Shown here in pieces: positions 8,375 through 17,013 of a stretch of 64,000 bases of DNA. Source of the stretch: Gaiellasilicea sp037721555 (lineage in GTDB: Bacteria > Actinomycetota > Thermoleophilia > Gaiellales > Gaiellaceae); contig JBBJOI010000005.1 in NCBI GenBank assembly GCA_037721555.1, positions 1 to 64,000 of the forward strand, in the 5' to 3' direction. The translations under genes were made by a program, and so were the position numbers. How positions within the stretch are numbered: position 1 is the stretch's first letter; every line of letters begins with the position of its first letter. Under the pieces are notes generated by a model. It was not told where the DNA came from. It ran no database searches and worked only from the letters and a program-made list of their open reading frames with translations.

Positions 8375-9139
8375 ATGAGCTTGTTCGAGCTGCCTGAGTA
8401 CGCAGTCCGCAACCGCGCGAGCTGGACGAAGGCGAACGAGGACTACACCCATCAGCAAGGCGTTCGCGCGTGGCGGCAAGAAGACATCACGTGGGGACTC
8501 TGGGGGATAGGAGAGTCGGACCTCGGCGTCCTGCCGGACGTCGCGGGCAAGGACGTGATCGAGCTCGGCTGCGGGACGGCCTACTTCTCGGCGTGGCTCG
8601 CGCGCAGGGGCGCGCGACCGGTGGGCGTCGACATCACTCCTGCGCAGCTGGAGACGGCGCGGCGAATGCAGCACGAGACAGGGCTCGAGTTTCCGCTCCT
8701 CGAAGCAAATGCGGAGGACGTGCCGCTGCCCGGCGCCTCTTTCGACCTCGCGCTCTCCGAGTACGGCGCGTCGATCTGGTGCGACCCCTTCAAGTGGATT
8801 CCCGAGGCTGCCCGCCTGCTGCGGGCGGGCGGTGAGCTCCTCTTCCTGCGCAACTCGACCATCTCGATGCTCTGCGCGGGGGTCGACGGCTGGCATGAGA
8901 CGTTGCAGAGGCCGCAGCGCGGCCTGCACCGCCTCGACTGGGAGGACGAGGATACGACGGAGTTTCAGCTCGGGCACGGCGACTTGTTCAGGCTGTTGCG
9001 CGACTCTGGCTTCGACGTGCTCGACCTGGTCGAGCTCTTCGCGCCGGAGGACGCGAAGGACGCTCGCTTCTACCACTCGGACGCCGAGTGGGCGAAGAAG
9101 TGGCCGTGGGAGGAGATCTGGAAGGCGCGGAAGCGCTGA
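8375..9139 (+). CDS. Class I SAM-dependent methyltransferase
   Basis: A 254-residue Rossmann-fold methyltransferase (Methyltransf_11/25-like). Motif I is VIELGCGTAYFSAWLA near residue 60, motif II GVDITPAQLETARRM, motif III around LLEANAEDVPLP and post-I FDLALSEYGASI. The C-terminal part (DWEDEDTTEFQLGHGD, WPWEEIWKARKR) resembles the 'class I SAM methyltransferase' group common in actinobacteria, of unknown small-molecule substrate. I chose the ATG at 8375 because it gives a normal N-terminus (SLFELPEYAVRNR); upstream in-frame sequence is Pro/Arg-rich and unlike coding sequence. Confidence 0.88.
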   Translation: MSLFELPEYAVRNRASWTKANEDYTHQQGVRAWRQEDITWGLWGIGESDLGVLPDVAGKDVIELGCGTAYFSAWLARRGARPVGVDITPAQLETARRMQHETGLEFPLLEANAEDVPLPGASFDLALSEYGASIWCDPFKWIPEAARLLRAGGELLFLRNSTISMLCAGVDGWHETLQRPQRGLHRLDWEDEDTTEFQLGHGDLFRLLRDSGFDVLDLVELFAPEDAKDARFYHSDAEWAKKWPWEEIWKARKR

Positions 9140-9230
9140 ACGTCGACTGGGGCGCAGTCTACGAGCTCGAGCCGGGATAATCCTCGCGCCGCGTCTGCTC
9201 GAGCACCCGACGAAGCAGTGGCAGTTGCAC

Positions 9231-9363
9231 TCGTGTCGCGGTCGAAGGTCACGTAGGGGGCTCCGCGGATGACCGCCGCCCTGCCTCCGATGACGATGTA
9301 GTGGACACCTTCGGCTGCAAGCGCGAGTACCGGGCCTGGCTCGTACCTTCTCGCCCTGTATCA
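9231..9363 (-). pseudogene. Nucleotidyltransferase (AbiEii/MNT-like) remnant
   Basis: Directly after the HTH gene stop, and in its frame, the minus strand reads an N-terminal nucleotidyltransferase segment with VLALAAEGVHYIVIGGRAAV followed by GAPYVTFDRDT. This is the first strand, the GG loop and the first acidic patch of the DUF6036/AbiEii-like fold. No plausible start codon precedes it, and the frame loses similarity after the first catalytic Asp region, so only about 45 residues remain. I read it as the broken toxin-like partner of the adjacent frameshifted HTH gene. Confidence 0.6.
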
Positions 9364-9676
9364 GCCACGAGCCAGGCTTTCCCGAGCCTCGACGGGGAAT
9401 CCGATCCAACCGCGCAGCCGTTCAAGTCGCTCGTCGGGGTTCGAGCGCAGCGACTCCTCGATCAGGGAGCGTGAACTGTCGTCATGTCGGACGAGGCCAT
9501 AGCTCACGTCAAGTCCGCAGGCGCGCACGAGCTCACGGAGCGTCTCGAAGCACGGCTTCACCTCGCCGCGCTCCCAGCGCCCGATCGCCGAGCGCGCCTT
9601 GCCCCCGCCTAGCCAGCTCCGCCTGCGACAGCCCCGCGCGCAGGCGCGCCCCACGAAGCAGAATGGCGCTGACCAT
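9361..9676 (-). pseudogene. XRE-family helix-turn-helix protein, frameshifted
   Basis: From ATG 9676 the frame reads LRGARLRAGLSQAELARRG, the first half of an XRE helix-turn-helix. After the run of five Gs near 9605 the homology continues in another frame as KARSAIGRWERGEVKPCFET and LRELVRACGLDVSYGLVRHD to the stop at 9361. One frameshift inside the recognition helix splits the domain. A 2-base insertion or a 1-base deletion at that G run would restore it. Such HTH proteins commonly pair with a nucleotidyltransferase just downstream, which here is also a remnant. A sequencing error is the main alternative. Confidence 0.72.
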
Positions 9677-9699
9677 GCATCCCTGCGAGCCACAGATAT

Positions 9700-10305
9700 G
9701 TGGCCGCCAGCGTGAACCGTAGCTTGGCGTCGCCGCTCCTCCTCGCCTCGACGAGCCCGCAGCGACGCGCGATCCTCAAGCAGCTCCGATTGCCCTTCGA
9801 CGTCGTCGCGCCGGAGTACGAGGAGCACGACCTTCCCGGGACCGCGGCGACCGACCTCGTCCGCGAACACGCCCGCGGCAAAGCGCGCTCGGTCGCAGCC
9901 GGGGCGGGGGACAGACCCGTGCTGGGGGTCGACACCGCGGTCGTCCTCGGAGACACCGTGTTCGGCAAGCCCGCCGATGTCGGGGACGCCGAACGGATGC
10001 TGGAGGCGCTAGCTGGGACTACGCATCTCGTCGTCTCCGGCCTCTGCCTGATCACACCGGGGTGGGAGCTCGTCGAGCACGAGACGACCCGCGTCACGTT
10101 CCGCTCCCTCACACCACGTGACCTTGCCGCCAACCTCGGCGCGGGGGAATGGCAGGGCCGCGCCGGCGCCTATGCGATCCAGGGCCGCGGTGCCGCACTC
10201 GTCGAGCGGATCCAGGGTGACTACCTGAACGTCGTCGGCCTGCCGGCCGCCCTGCTCGTCCGCCTCCTGGCCGAGCGCTTCCCCGGGAGCTATGGGTTTG
10301 GTTGA
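9700..10305 (+). CDS. maf: Maf/YhdE-type nucleotide pyrophosphatase
   Basis: A 201-residue Maf protein, a house-cleaning pyrophosphatase acting on non-canonical or pyrimidine NTPs and linked to septum control. Motifs are LLLASTSPQRRAIL at the N-terminus, GVDTAVVLGDTVFGKP (catalytic Asp), and WQGRAGAYAIQGRGAALVER, the Maf signature. GTG start at 9700; an internal GTG at 9712 (VNRSLASP) is an equally plausible start. The 3' end overlaps the convergent SDR gene by 16 bp. Confidence 0.92.
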   Translation: MAASVNRSLASPLLLASTSPQRRAILKQLRLPFDVVAPEYEEHDLPGTAATDLVREHARGKARSVAAGAGDRPVLGVDTAVVLGDTVFGKPADVGDAERMLEALAGTTHLVVSGLCLITPGWELVEHETTRVTFRSLTPRDLAANLGAGEWQGRAGAYAIQGRGAALVERIQGDYLNVVGLPAALLVRLLAERFPGSYGFG

Positions 10306-11168
10306 GGGGGCTTCGGCTGAGGGAACGTCCGGCCGACGAGGGCGTCCCAGCTGCGGTCGGGGAGAAGGCGCCGCACGGTCAGGAAGAGCGCGGCGGAGGG
10401 CGTGACGCGGTAGCGCGTTCGCGGTCGTCTCGACGAGATCGCCCGCTCGATCGCCTTCGCGACCGTTTCGGGCCCGCCGCCGAGACTGCGACCGAAGCCG
10501 CCCTCGTACGCGCCCGCGGTGGCAGCGCCGACAGCCGCGTTGAAGGCCCCGTACGGCTCCTCGCCGATCGGGATCGACCCGGTGGCCGCCTCTGCGAAGC
10601 CCGTGCGGATCAGTCCCGGCTGCACCAGGACGACGTCGACGCCGAAACCCTGCACCTCGAAGCGCAAGGCATCGCTCAGCGCCTCGATCGCGTACTTCGA
10701 CGCGTGGTACCAGCCGCCGCCCGGGAACGTCAGCTTTCCGCCCATCGAGCCGACGTTGACGATCCGGCCCCAGCGCTGACGGCGCATTCCCGGCAGCACG
10801 AGCTGGCACAGGCGGGCCGGGCCGAAGACGTTCGTCTCGAACTGGCGGCGTGCGGCGTCGGCCGGCACGGTCTCGATCGCGCCGCTCAGGCTGTAGCCGG
10901 CGTTGTTGACGAGCACGCCGACCGCACCCTCGCGCTCCTCGATTTCTGCGACCGCGCGGCGCCTCGACTCCTCGTCGGTGACGTCGAGCTCGAGCAGCCG
11001 GCAGCCTGCTCCGGCGAGGTCGTCGATCGAATCGAGCCGCCGGGCGGTCGCGTAGACGGTCCAGCCTCCACGGGCCAGTCGGTGGGCCGTTGCACGGCCG
11101 ATTCCGGAGGAGCAGCCGGTGACGAGGACAGCGGTCGAGCGGGGCACCGCGGCAGTCTTGCACGGCAA
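10290..11168 (-). CDS. Short-chain dehydrogenase/reductase
   Basis: A 292-residue classical SDR using NAD(P)H. The cofactor motif TGCSSGIG lies at about residues 17-24, NNAG near 88, and the catalytic Ser (VGSMGG) is followed by YHASK. The C-terminal region (SIPIGEEPYGAFNA, RPRTRYRVTPSAAL) is typical of the group annotated as retinol- or oxidoreductase-like SDRs acting on lipids or steroids. The start lies 22 bp from the mreB start on the opposite strand, so the two share a divergent control region. Substrate unknown. Confidence 0.9.
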   Translation of the reverse strand: MPCKTAAVPRSTAVLVTGCSSGIGRATAHRLARGGWTVYATARRLDSIDDLAGAGCRLLELDVTDEESRRRAVAEIEEREGAVGVLVNNAGYSLSGAIETVPADAARRQFETNVFGPARLCQLVLPGMRRQRWGRIVNVGSMGGKLTFPGGGWYHASKYAIEALSDALRFEVQGFGVDVVLVQPGLIRTGFAEAATGSIPIGEEPYGAFNAAVGAATAGAYEGGFGRSLGGGPETVAKAIERAISSRRPRTRYRVTPSAALFLTVRRLLPDRSWDALVGRTFPQPKPPQPNP

Positions 11169-11175
11169 TGGCGGC

Positions 11176-11181
11176 TAGACT
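11176..11181 (+). promoter_or_regulatory. Candidate -10 hexamer of mreB (TAGACT)
   Basis: TAGACT ends 8 bases before the mreB GTG. The same hexamer sits before ndk (7773) and mreC (12348) at 8-9 bases from the start codon. No good -35 match is seen. The placement implies a leaderless transcript. Confidence 0.5.
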
Positions 11182-11189
11182 CGCCGCTC

Positions 11190-12245
11190 GTGGGCTTTTT
11201 TCGATCGATGACTGGCTTCGGCGGCCGTGACATGGCGGTCGACCTCGGCACGGCCAACACGCTCGTCTACGTGCGTGGCCGCGGCATCGTGCTCTCCGAG
11301 CCGTCGGTCGTGGCGATCGACCAGCGGACGGGCGAGGTGCACGCGGTCGGCGTGGAGGCCAAGCGGATGCTCGGCCGGACGCCCGGGACGATCAGCGCTA
11401 TCCGCCCGCTCAAGGACGGCGTGATCGCCGACTTCGACGTCACCGAGCAGATGCTCCGCCACTTCATCCAGAAGGTGCACCAGCATCGGTTCGCGCACCC
11501 GCGCGTCGTCGTCTGCGTGCCGTCGGGCGTCACCGGCGTGGAGAAGCGGGCCGTCGAGGAGGCGACGCTCTCGGCCGGGGCGCGCCAGGCATACCTGATC
11601 GAGGAGCCGATGGCCGCAGCGATCGGCGCCGGACTCCCTGTCGCGGAGCCGACCGGGAACATGATCGTCGACATCGGCGGCGGCACCACCGAAGTCGCCG
11701 TGATCTCGCTCGGCGGCATCGTCGTCTCCCAGAGCCTCCGGGTGGGCGGCGACGAGATGGACGACGCCATCGTCACGCACATCAAGAAGGAGTACAAGCT
11801 CCTCGTCGGGCAGCAGACCGCGGAGGAGATCAAGCTCGAGGTGGGGTCTGCTTTTCGCATGCGCGAGGAGATCCAGGCCGAGGTGCGCGGGCGCGACATG
11901 CTCACCGGCCTGCCGAAGACCGTCATCCTCTCGTCGGAGGAGATTCGGCACGCGCTCGACGAGCCGGTCACGCAGATCATCGACGCGATCAAGTCGACCC
12001 TCGACAAGACGCCACCCGAGCTCGCGGCGGACATCATGGATCGCGGCATCGTCCTGGCCGGGGGCGGCGCGCTCCTGCACGGGCTGGACGAGCGGCTGCG
12101 GCACGAGACGCAAATGCCCGTTCATCTCGCCGAGAGCCCGCTCACCTGTGTCGCGGTCGGCTCGGGACGCAGCCTCGAGGAGTTCGAGGCTATCCACCGC
12201 AGCGCCCGCGCACGCCCCCGCCGCAACGGCAACCGCAGGTACTGA
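11190..12245 (+). CDS. mreB: MreB, actin-like rod-shape protein
   Basis: A 351-residue bacterial actin that forms membrane-associated filaments and directs elongation-phase peptidoglycan synthesis. Phosphate-1 motif DLGTANTLVYVRGRG, phosphate-2 DIGGGTTEVAVISLGG and the adenosine motif GIVLAGGGALLHGLD are all intact, and PSGVTGVEKRAV is a typical MreB stretch. The N-terminus GFFRSMTGFGGRDM could provide the membrane-binding helix; ATG 11208 is an alternative start. It heads the cluster mreB-mreC-mreD-mrdA-rodA, meaning the organism is probably rod shaped or retains the elongasome. Confidence 0.97.
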   Translation: MGFFRSMTGFGGRDMAVDLGTANTLVYVRGRGIVLSEPSVVAIDQRTGEVHAVGVEAKRMLGRTPGTISAIRPLKDGVIADFDVTEQMLRHFIQKVHQHRFAHPRVVVCVPSGVTGVEKRAVEEATLSAGARQAYLIEEPMAAAIGAGLPVAEPTGNMIVDIGGGTTEVAVISLGGIVVSQSLRVGGDEMDDAIVTHIKKEYKLLVGQQTAEEIKLEVGSAFRMREEIQAEVRGRDMLTGLPKTVILSSEEIRHALDEPVTQIIDAIKSTLDKTPPELAADIMDRGIVLAGGGALLHGLDERLRHETQMPVHLAESPLTCVAVGSGRSLEEFEAIHRSARARPRRNGNRRY

Positions 12246-12347
12246 GCGATCCTTGGCCGGGCGCCTGCTGGCCGGTGCAGCGGCCTCCGGCGCAGCCCGC
12301 GTAGCGTCTCGTCCTGCCCGTTTGCAGACAGGTTGCGAGGCGGTCGC

Positions 12348-12353
12348 TAGACT
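12348..12353 (+). promoter_or_regulatory. Candidate -10 hexamer of mreC (TAGACT)
   Basis: TAGACT lies 9 bases before the mreC GTG. CAGACA, a partial -35 match, lies 17 bases upstream of it. This would let mreC onward be transcribed separately from mreB, consistent with the 117-bp mreB-mreC gap. Confidence 0.5.
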
Positions 12354-12362
12354 CTTGCGCTC

Positions 12363-13304
12363 GTGCCACGCAACCGCACCGCAAGATCGGCGGTGCTGGG
12401 CTTCCCCGTCCGGCGTCCCGCAAACCGGCCGCTCCCCTCTCGCGCCACCAGTGCCTCCCGGCGCCGGATCGTGCTGGGGGCTCTCGTCGTGCTCGCGCTC
12501 GCCCTGATCACGATCTCGTTCAGGGAGGCCGACGACGGGCCGCTGCACGACGTGCAGGCCGCGACCGCCGGGGCGTTGCAGCCCCTGACGATCGCTGTCG
12601 AGCGTGTCGTCCGCCCGTTCCGCGACGCGTACGCCTGGACCGAAGGTCTCTTCGATGCGCGCGCCGAGGCCGAGCGGCTCCGAGCCGAGAAGGAACAGCT
12701 GGAGCAGCGCGTGATCCAGAGCGAGTCGGCTCTGCAGAGCAACGTCGAGCTCAAAGGGCTCCTCGCATACATCGAGGGCCCAACCTTCCCCGAGGACTAC
12801 ACGGCCGTTGCCACCTCCGTCACGTCCCGCCCCGCGCGGGCGTTCGAGCAGGAGATCCTGCTGCCCGTCGGCTCCGACAACGGGGTCGAGCTGGATGCGC
12901 CGGTCGTGACCCGGGACGGTCTCGTCGGCCGCGTCACGCTCGTCTTCCCCCACACCTCGCGCGTCACGCTGCTCACCGACGAGTCGAGCTCCGTCTCGGC
13001 CCGTGACGTGCGCACGAAGGCCGACGGGATCGTCGAGCACGGCCAGACCGGCGATTCCCTCGTCATGAACCGGGTGTCGAAGGAGGACAACGTCAACGTC
13101 GGAGACGAGATCGTCACCTCCGGCTGGTTCTCCGGCGAGCTCAGCTCGCTCTATCCGAAGAACATCCTCGTGGGGCGCGTGACGAGCGTCGGTCAGCTGC
13201 AGACGGACCTCTATCAGCAGGTGCAGATCGCCTCCGACGTCGACTTCTCCTCCCTGGACTCGGTCGCAGTGCTCGTTCCGCAGACGACGACCCGTCGCCG
13301 CTGA
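12363..13304 (+). CDS. mreC: MreC, rod-shape-determining scaffold protein
   Basis: A 313-residue bitopic protein of the elongasome. A basic N-terminus is followed by one transmembrane helix (about residues 38-55), then a periplasmic/extracellular coiled coil (AEAERLRAEKEQLEQRVIQS) and the two beta-barrel lobes of MreC (VGSDNGVELDAPVVTRDGLV, VGDEIVTSGWFSGELS). MreC bridges MreB and the penicillin-binding protein. The stop overlaps the mreD ATG (TGATG), so translation is coupled. Confidence 0.95.
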   Translation: MPRNRTARSAVLGFPVRRPANRPLPSRATSASRRRIVLGALVVLALALITISFREADDGPLHDVQAATAGALQPLTIAVERVVRPFRDAYAWTEGLFDARAEAERLRAEKEQLEQRVIQSESALQSNVELKGLLAYIEGPTFPEDYTAVATSVTSRPARAFEQEILLPVGSDNGVELDAPVVTRDGLVGRVTLVFPHTSRVTLLTDESSSVSARDVRTKADGIVEHGQTGDSLVMNRVSKEDNVNVGDEIVTSGWFSGELSSLYPKNILVGRVTSVGQLQTDLYQQVQIASDVDFSSLDSVAVLVPQTTTRRR

Positions 13305-13819
13305 TGAGCGATGCCCCCGCGATCGCAGTGCTGGTGTTCCTGGCCGCGCTCTTCCAGGTGACGATCTTCACCACGCTCGAGCTCTTCGGTGGCACCGCGG
13401 ATCTCCTCCTGGTGGCACTGATCGGCATCGCGTTGCTGCGCGGCTCGGTCGCCGGCGCGCTGGCCGGCTTCTTTGGCGGGCTGCTCCTGGACGTCTTGAC
13501 GCTCGACACGCTCGGCGTCACCGCTCTCGTGCTCGCCCTCGCCGGCTTCTGGACGGGGCGCTACGGCGAGACCACCGGGCGCGGGCGGGCGCGGGCGCCG
13601 CTCGCCGCCGTGGTCGTCGTGACGATCCTCGTCGCGGTGTTCGGCTACGGCCTGCATTTCCTGATCGGCGAGGAGGTCTCGGCGCGGCGCGCGCTCCTCG
13701 AAACGCTGCTCCCGAGCATCGGCCTCAACCTTCTGCTCGCCGTGCCGGTCGTCGCCTTCTGCCGCAGGCTGCTGCGCCCGTTCGAGGGGCGAACGGCGGA
13801 GGTGCAGCTTCTTGGCTAG
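13304..13819 (+). CDS. mreD: MreD, rod-shape-determining membrane protein
   Basis: A 171-residue polytopic membrane protein with five or six hydrophobic segments and the typical MreD feature of short loops (GGTADLLLVALIGIALLRG, GFFGGLLLDVLTLDTLGVTA). It completes the MreBCD complex in the elongasome. Position between mreC and mrdA and the GG-LLLD-T-LG pattern make the call firm despite the family's low sequence conservation. It overlaps both neighbours by a few bases. Confidence 0.92.
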   Translation: MSDAPAIAVLVFLAALFQVTIFTTLELFGGTADLLLVALIGIALLRGSVAGALAGFFGGLLLDVLTLDTLGVTALVLALAGFWTGRYGETTGRGRARAPLAAVVVVTILVAVFGYGLHFLIGEEVSARRALLETLLPSIGLNLLLAVPVVAFCRRLLRPFEGRTAEVQLLG

Positions 13820-15818
13820 GAACAGCGCTTTCAACGAGCGCCGGTCATCGTCGGGCCGGTTCCTGCCTCCCGATCCACGCGTCGCCGAGCCGTACCGCTT
13901 CACGCCGCAGCTTGCGCTCCGGGTGGGCATGCTCGGCGCCGTCGCCCTCGCGGTCTTCGCCGCGCTCTTCCTGCGCCTTTGGGCGCTGCAGGTGCTGTCG
14001 GGCGACAAGTACCTCGTCGCGGCGCGCGAGAACCAGATCCGCACGGTGCGAGTCGAGGCTCCGCGCGGCCCGATCCTCGACCGGAACGGCCTCCCGCTCG
14101 TGACGAACATCCCGGGAACCGCCGTGCAGCTCTGGCCGGCGGACATGCCGAAGCAGGGCCGCTACAGAATGGTGCAGCGGCTGGCGAGCATCCTGCACGT
14201 ACGGCCGGCCCAGATCACGGAGGCGATCGAGGCGCGGAGAGGAGATCCGCTGACGCCGATCACGGTGAAGTCCGCGGTCCCCTGGGATCGCGCCTCGTAT
14301 CTGAAGGAGCACAAGTCCGAGTTCCCCGGTGTCTCGGTCGTCACGACCTACCTCCGCAACTACGAGCACCGCTCCCTCGCCGCCCAGATCCTCGGCCACG
14401 TTGGGGAGATCTCGAGGGACGAGCTGAAGGCAAAGAAGGCGGACGGCTACCGCGGCGGAGACAAGATCGGCAAGGACGGAGTCGAGTCCTCGTTCGACTC
14501 GTCGCTGCGCGGCACGGCGGGGCTCGCTCAGCTCCGGGTCGACTCCCTCGGCCGGCCGCAGAGCCCGTTCCAGGTACAGCAGTTCCCGGCCGCCGGCTAC
14601 GGGGTGCGACTGACGATCGACCTCAAGCTCCAGCGCGCAGCGGAGAAGGCGATCCGCTACGGCATCGAGCGCGCCCTCGAGAACGAGAACTGGTGGGCGA
14701 ACGGCGGCGCGATCGTCGCGCTCGACCCCACCGACGGCGAGGTGCTCGCGCTCGCCTCGAACCCGACCTTCAAGCCCTCCGTGTACGTCGGCCGTCCCGT
14801 CGGCAAGAAGCTGCGCGCGCTGGAGGCGCCCGAGGCGAACTACCCCTTGCTCAACCGTGCCACCTCGGGCCGCTATCCACCCGGGTCGACGTTCAAGCCC
14901 GTGACGGCGCTCGCGGCGATGGAGGAGGGCATCCTCTCCCCGTACCAGGCGCTGCAGTGCACGCCTGTTGCCTATTATGGTAACGACCGCCAGGAGTTCC
15001 GCAACTGGAACCCGAACGTCAACGAGGCGATGACGCTGCCGCATGCGCTCGCCGCCTCCTGCGACACGTACTTCTACGAGGTCGGCAACAAGTTCTACGG
15101 GCTCCCCGAGCGGCGCGGGCAGCCGCTCCAGCGCTGGGCACGGCTCTTCGGGTTCGGGCAGGCGAGCGGTCTCGACGTCGGCGGCGAGGACGCCGGCCTG
15201 CTGCCGACGATCCGCTGGAAGCGCGCGACCTACACGAAGGAGAGCTATCCCAAGACCTGGGAGATCGACCGGCTCTGGAAGCCCGGCGACTCGATCCAGC
15301 TCGCGATCGGCCAGAAGGACCTGCTGGTGACGCCCCTCCAGATGACCCGCTTCTACGCGATCCTCGCGAACGGCGGCAAGCTCGTGACGCCACATCTCGT
15401 CTCGAGCGTCGAGCAGCCAGGGAGCGCCGACCGGCCCTCGGTCGTGCTCCAGCGCTTCGCGCCGACGCCGCCCACGCAGTTGCCCCTGACCGGCGAGTAC
15501 CTCGCCGCCGTCCAGGAGGGTCTAAGTGCGGCAACCAGCGAGTCGTACGGGACGTCCGTCGGTGTCTTCGGCAGCTTCCCGGTTCCGATCTACGGCAAGA
15601 CCGGGACAGCCGAGAAGGTCGTCGACGGCCGCCTGCGCGACCAGTCGTGGTGGTGTGGCTACGGGCCGGAGTGGGGCGGCCGCAGCGCGATCGCGCTCTG
15701 CGCTCTGATCGAGAACGGCGGCTTCGGCGGCGAGGCAGCCGCGCCGGCGGCGCTCAAGGTGCTCGAGACCCACTACGGCGTGAGAGCGACCGTCTTCTCT
15801 GAGCGGGCCTCGGACTGA
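13812..15818 (+). CDS. mrdA: Penicillin-binding protein 2, elongasome transpeptidase
   Basis: A 668-residue class B PBP that cross-links peptidoglycan together with RodA. One N-terminal transmembrane helix (about residues 37-60) precedes the pedestal domain (ENQIRTVRVEAPRGPILDRN). The transpeptidase domain has STFK in RYPPGSTFKPVTALAA (nucleophile Ser), SCD in the SxN position, and KTGTAEK. The TTG start at 13812 overlaps mreD by 8 bases. The gene ends in an ATGA-type overlap with rodA, the standard PBP2-SEDS pairing. Confidence 0.96.
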   Translation: MARNSAFNERRSSSGRFLPPDPRVAEPYRFTPQLALRVGMLGAVALAVFAALFLRLWALQVLSGDKYLVAARENQIRTVRVEAPRGPILDRNGLPLVTNIPGTAVQLWPADMPKQGRYRMVQRLASILHVRPAQITEAIEARRGDPLTPITVKSAVPWDRASYLKEHKSEFPGVSVVTTYLRNYEHRSLAAQILGHVGEISRDELKAKKADGYRGGDKIGKDGVESSFDSSLRGTAGLAQLRVDSLGRPQSPFQVQQFPAAGYGVRLTIDLKLQRAAEKAIRYGIERALENENWWANGGAIVALDPTDGEVLALASNPTFKPSVYVGRPVGKKLRALEAPEANYPLLNRATSGRYPPGSTFKPVTALAAMEEGILSPYQALQCTPVAYYGNDRQEFRNWNPNVNEAMTLPHALAASCDTYFYEVGNKFYGLPERRGQPLQRWARLFGFGQASGLDVGGEDAGLLPTIRWKRATYTKESYPKTWEIDRLWKPGDSIQLAIGQKDLLVTPLQMTRFYAILANGGKLVTPHLVSSVEQPGSADRPSVVLQRFAPTPPTQLPLTGEYLAAVQEGLSAATSESYGTSVGVFGSFPVPIYGKTGTAEKVVDGRLRDQSWWCGYGPEWGGRSAIALCALIENGGFGGEAAAPAALKVLETHYGVRATVFSERASD

Positions 15819-17005
15819 TGGCGATCAGCGACTACGCCTCTCGCAGTGCCCCGCGCGAGCGCGAAGGCTCTGCCGTCCTTGCCTTCGTCCGCCGCCTCGA
15901 CTGGGTGCTCTTCGGTGCGGTCGTCGCCGTCGTGGCCTACGGTCTCTGGGGCGTTGCGGGTATCACGCGCTTCGAGGTCGAGGGCGACGAGCGGTACTAC
16001 GTCGTCCGTCAGGCGATCGCGATCGGGCTCGGGTTCGCAGGCCTCCTGGTCGCGCTCGCGGTCGATCCCGAACGCTACCGGCGTGCCTACCGGTCGATCT
16101 TCGGGAGCACGATCCTGCTCGTCCTGCTCGTCTTCCCGTTCGCCGACGAGACGCGCGGGGCCAAGCGCTGGATCGAGCTGGGGCCGTTCCAGTTCCAGCC
16201 CTCGGAGTTCGGAAAGCTCCTGTTCGTCCTCGCGCTCGCCGGCTTCCTCGCCGACCGGGCGCGCCGCCTGCACGAGGGGCGCGTCGTCTTCCAGGCCCTC
16301 GCACTGGGGGCGATCCCGATCGCGCTCGTCTTCAAGCAGCCGGACCTCGGCACCGCGCTCGTCTACGGTGCCGCCCTCCTCGCCTGCCTGTTCGTGGCGG
16401 GTATCCGGTGGCCTCACTTCATCGGGCTCCTCGCGCTCGGCGTGGCCTGCGCCGTCAGCGTGCTTGTCCTCCTGCCGAGGCTGGGCGTCGAGCTGCTCGA
16501 GCCCTACCAGAAGGATCGGCTCACGGGCTTCACGAAGCCGGATTTCGATCCCGGCGATACGACCTACAACGTGAACCAGTCGATCACGGCGATCGGCTCG
16601 GGCGGCTTCGACGGTCGGGGTGTCGCCGGGGCCACCCAGACGCGGTTCGGGTTCACGCCCGAGAGCCGCACCGACTTCGTCTTCTCCTCCTTCGCCGAGC
16701 AGCGCGGCTTCGTCGGCGCCGCCCTCCTTCTCGGGCTCTACCTGCTGATCGTCTGGCGCGGCCTGCGGGTCGTCACCGTCGCGCGAGACGCCTTCGGCGC
16801 CATCGTCGCGGGTGGAATCGTACTCGCGTTCCTGTTCCAGGTGTTCGTGAATGTCGGCATGACGATGGGCCTCGCGCCCGTCACCGGGATCCCACTGCCC
16901 TTCGTCACCGTCGGCGGTTCCTCCATGGTCGTGAACCTGCTCGCGATGGGCGTGCTGCTCTCGATCCACGCCCGCGGCTCGCTCGGCGGCCGGCGCGCCG
17001 GTTAG
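15818..17005 (+). CDS. rodA: RodA, SEDS-family peptidoglycan glycosyltransferase
   Basis: A 395-residue SEDS protein with ten or so transmembrane segments that polymerises lipid II during elongation. Family hallmarks are GAKRWIELGPFQFQPSEFGK, the KQPDLGTALVYG motif, RTDFVFSSFAEQRGFVGA and GLAPVTGIPLPFVTVGGSS near the C-terminus. The start overlaps the mrdA stop. A DUF697 gene starts 8 bases after the stop and may belong to the same transcript. Confidence 0.97.
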   Translation: MAISDYASRSAPREREGSAVLAFVRRLDWVLFGAVVAVVAYGLWGVAGITRFEVEGDERYYVVRQAIAIGLGFAGLLVALAVDPERYRRAYRSIFGSTILLVLLVFPFADETRGAKRWIELGPFQFQPSEFGKLLFVLALAGFLADRARRLHEGRVVFQALALGAIPIALVFKQPDLGTALVYGAALLACLFVAGIRWPHFIGLLALGVACAVSVLVLLPRLGVELLEPYQKDRLTGFTKPDFDPGDTTYNVNQSITAIGSGGFDGRGVAGATQTRFGFTPESRTDFVFSSFAEQRGFVGAALLLGLYLLIVWRGLRVVTVARDAFGAIVAGGIVLAFLFQVFVNVGMTMGLAPVTGIPLPFVTVGGSSMVVNLLAMGVLLSIHARGSLGGRRAG

Positions 17006-17013
17006 AGCCGCGG

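Noticed and set aside
7457..9409. 650-residue minus-strand open frame
   Set aside because: It is antisense to ndk and the methyltransferase gene, is Arg/Pro-rich, and has no domain. Long shadow frames are expected at this G+C content.
11175..13040. 621-residue minus-strand open frame opposite mreB and mreC
   Set aside because: Antisense shadow of two certain genes; composition dominated by Arg, Asp and Leu.
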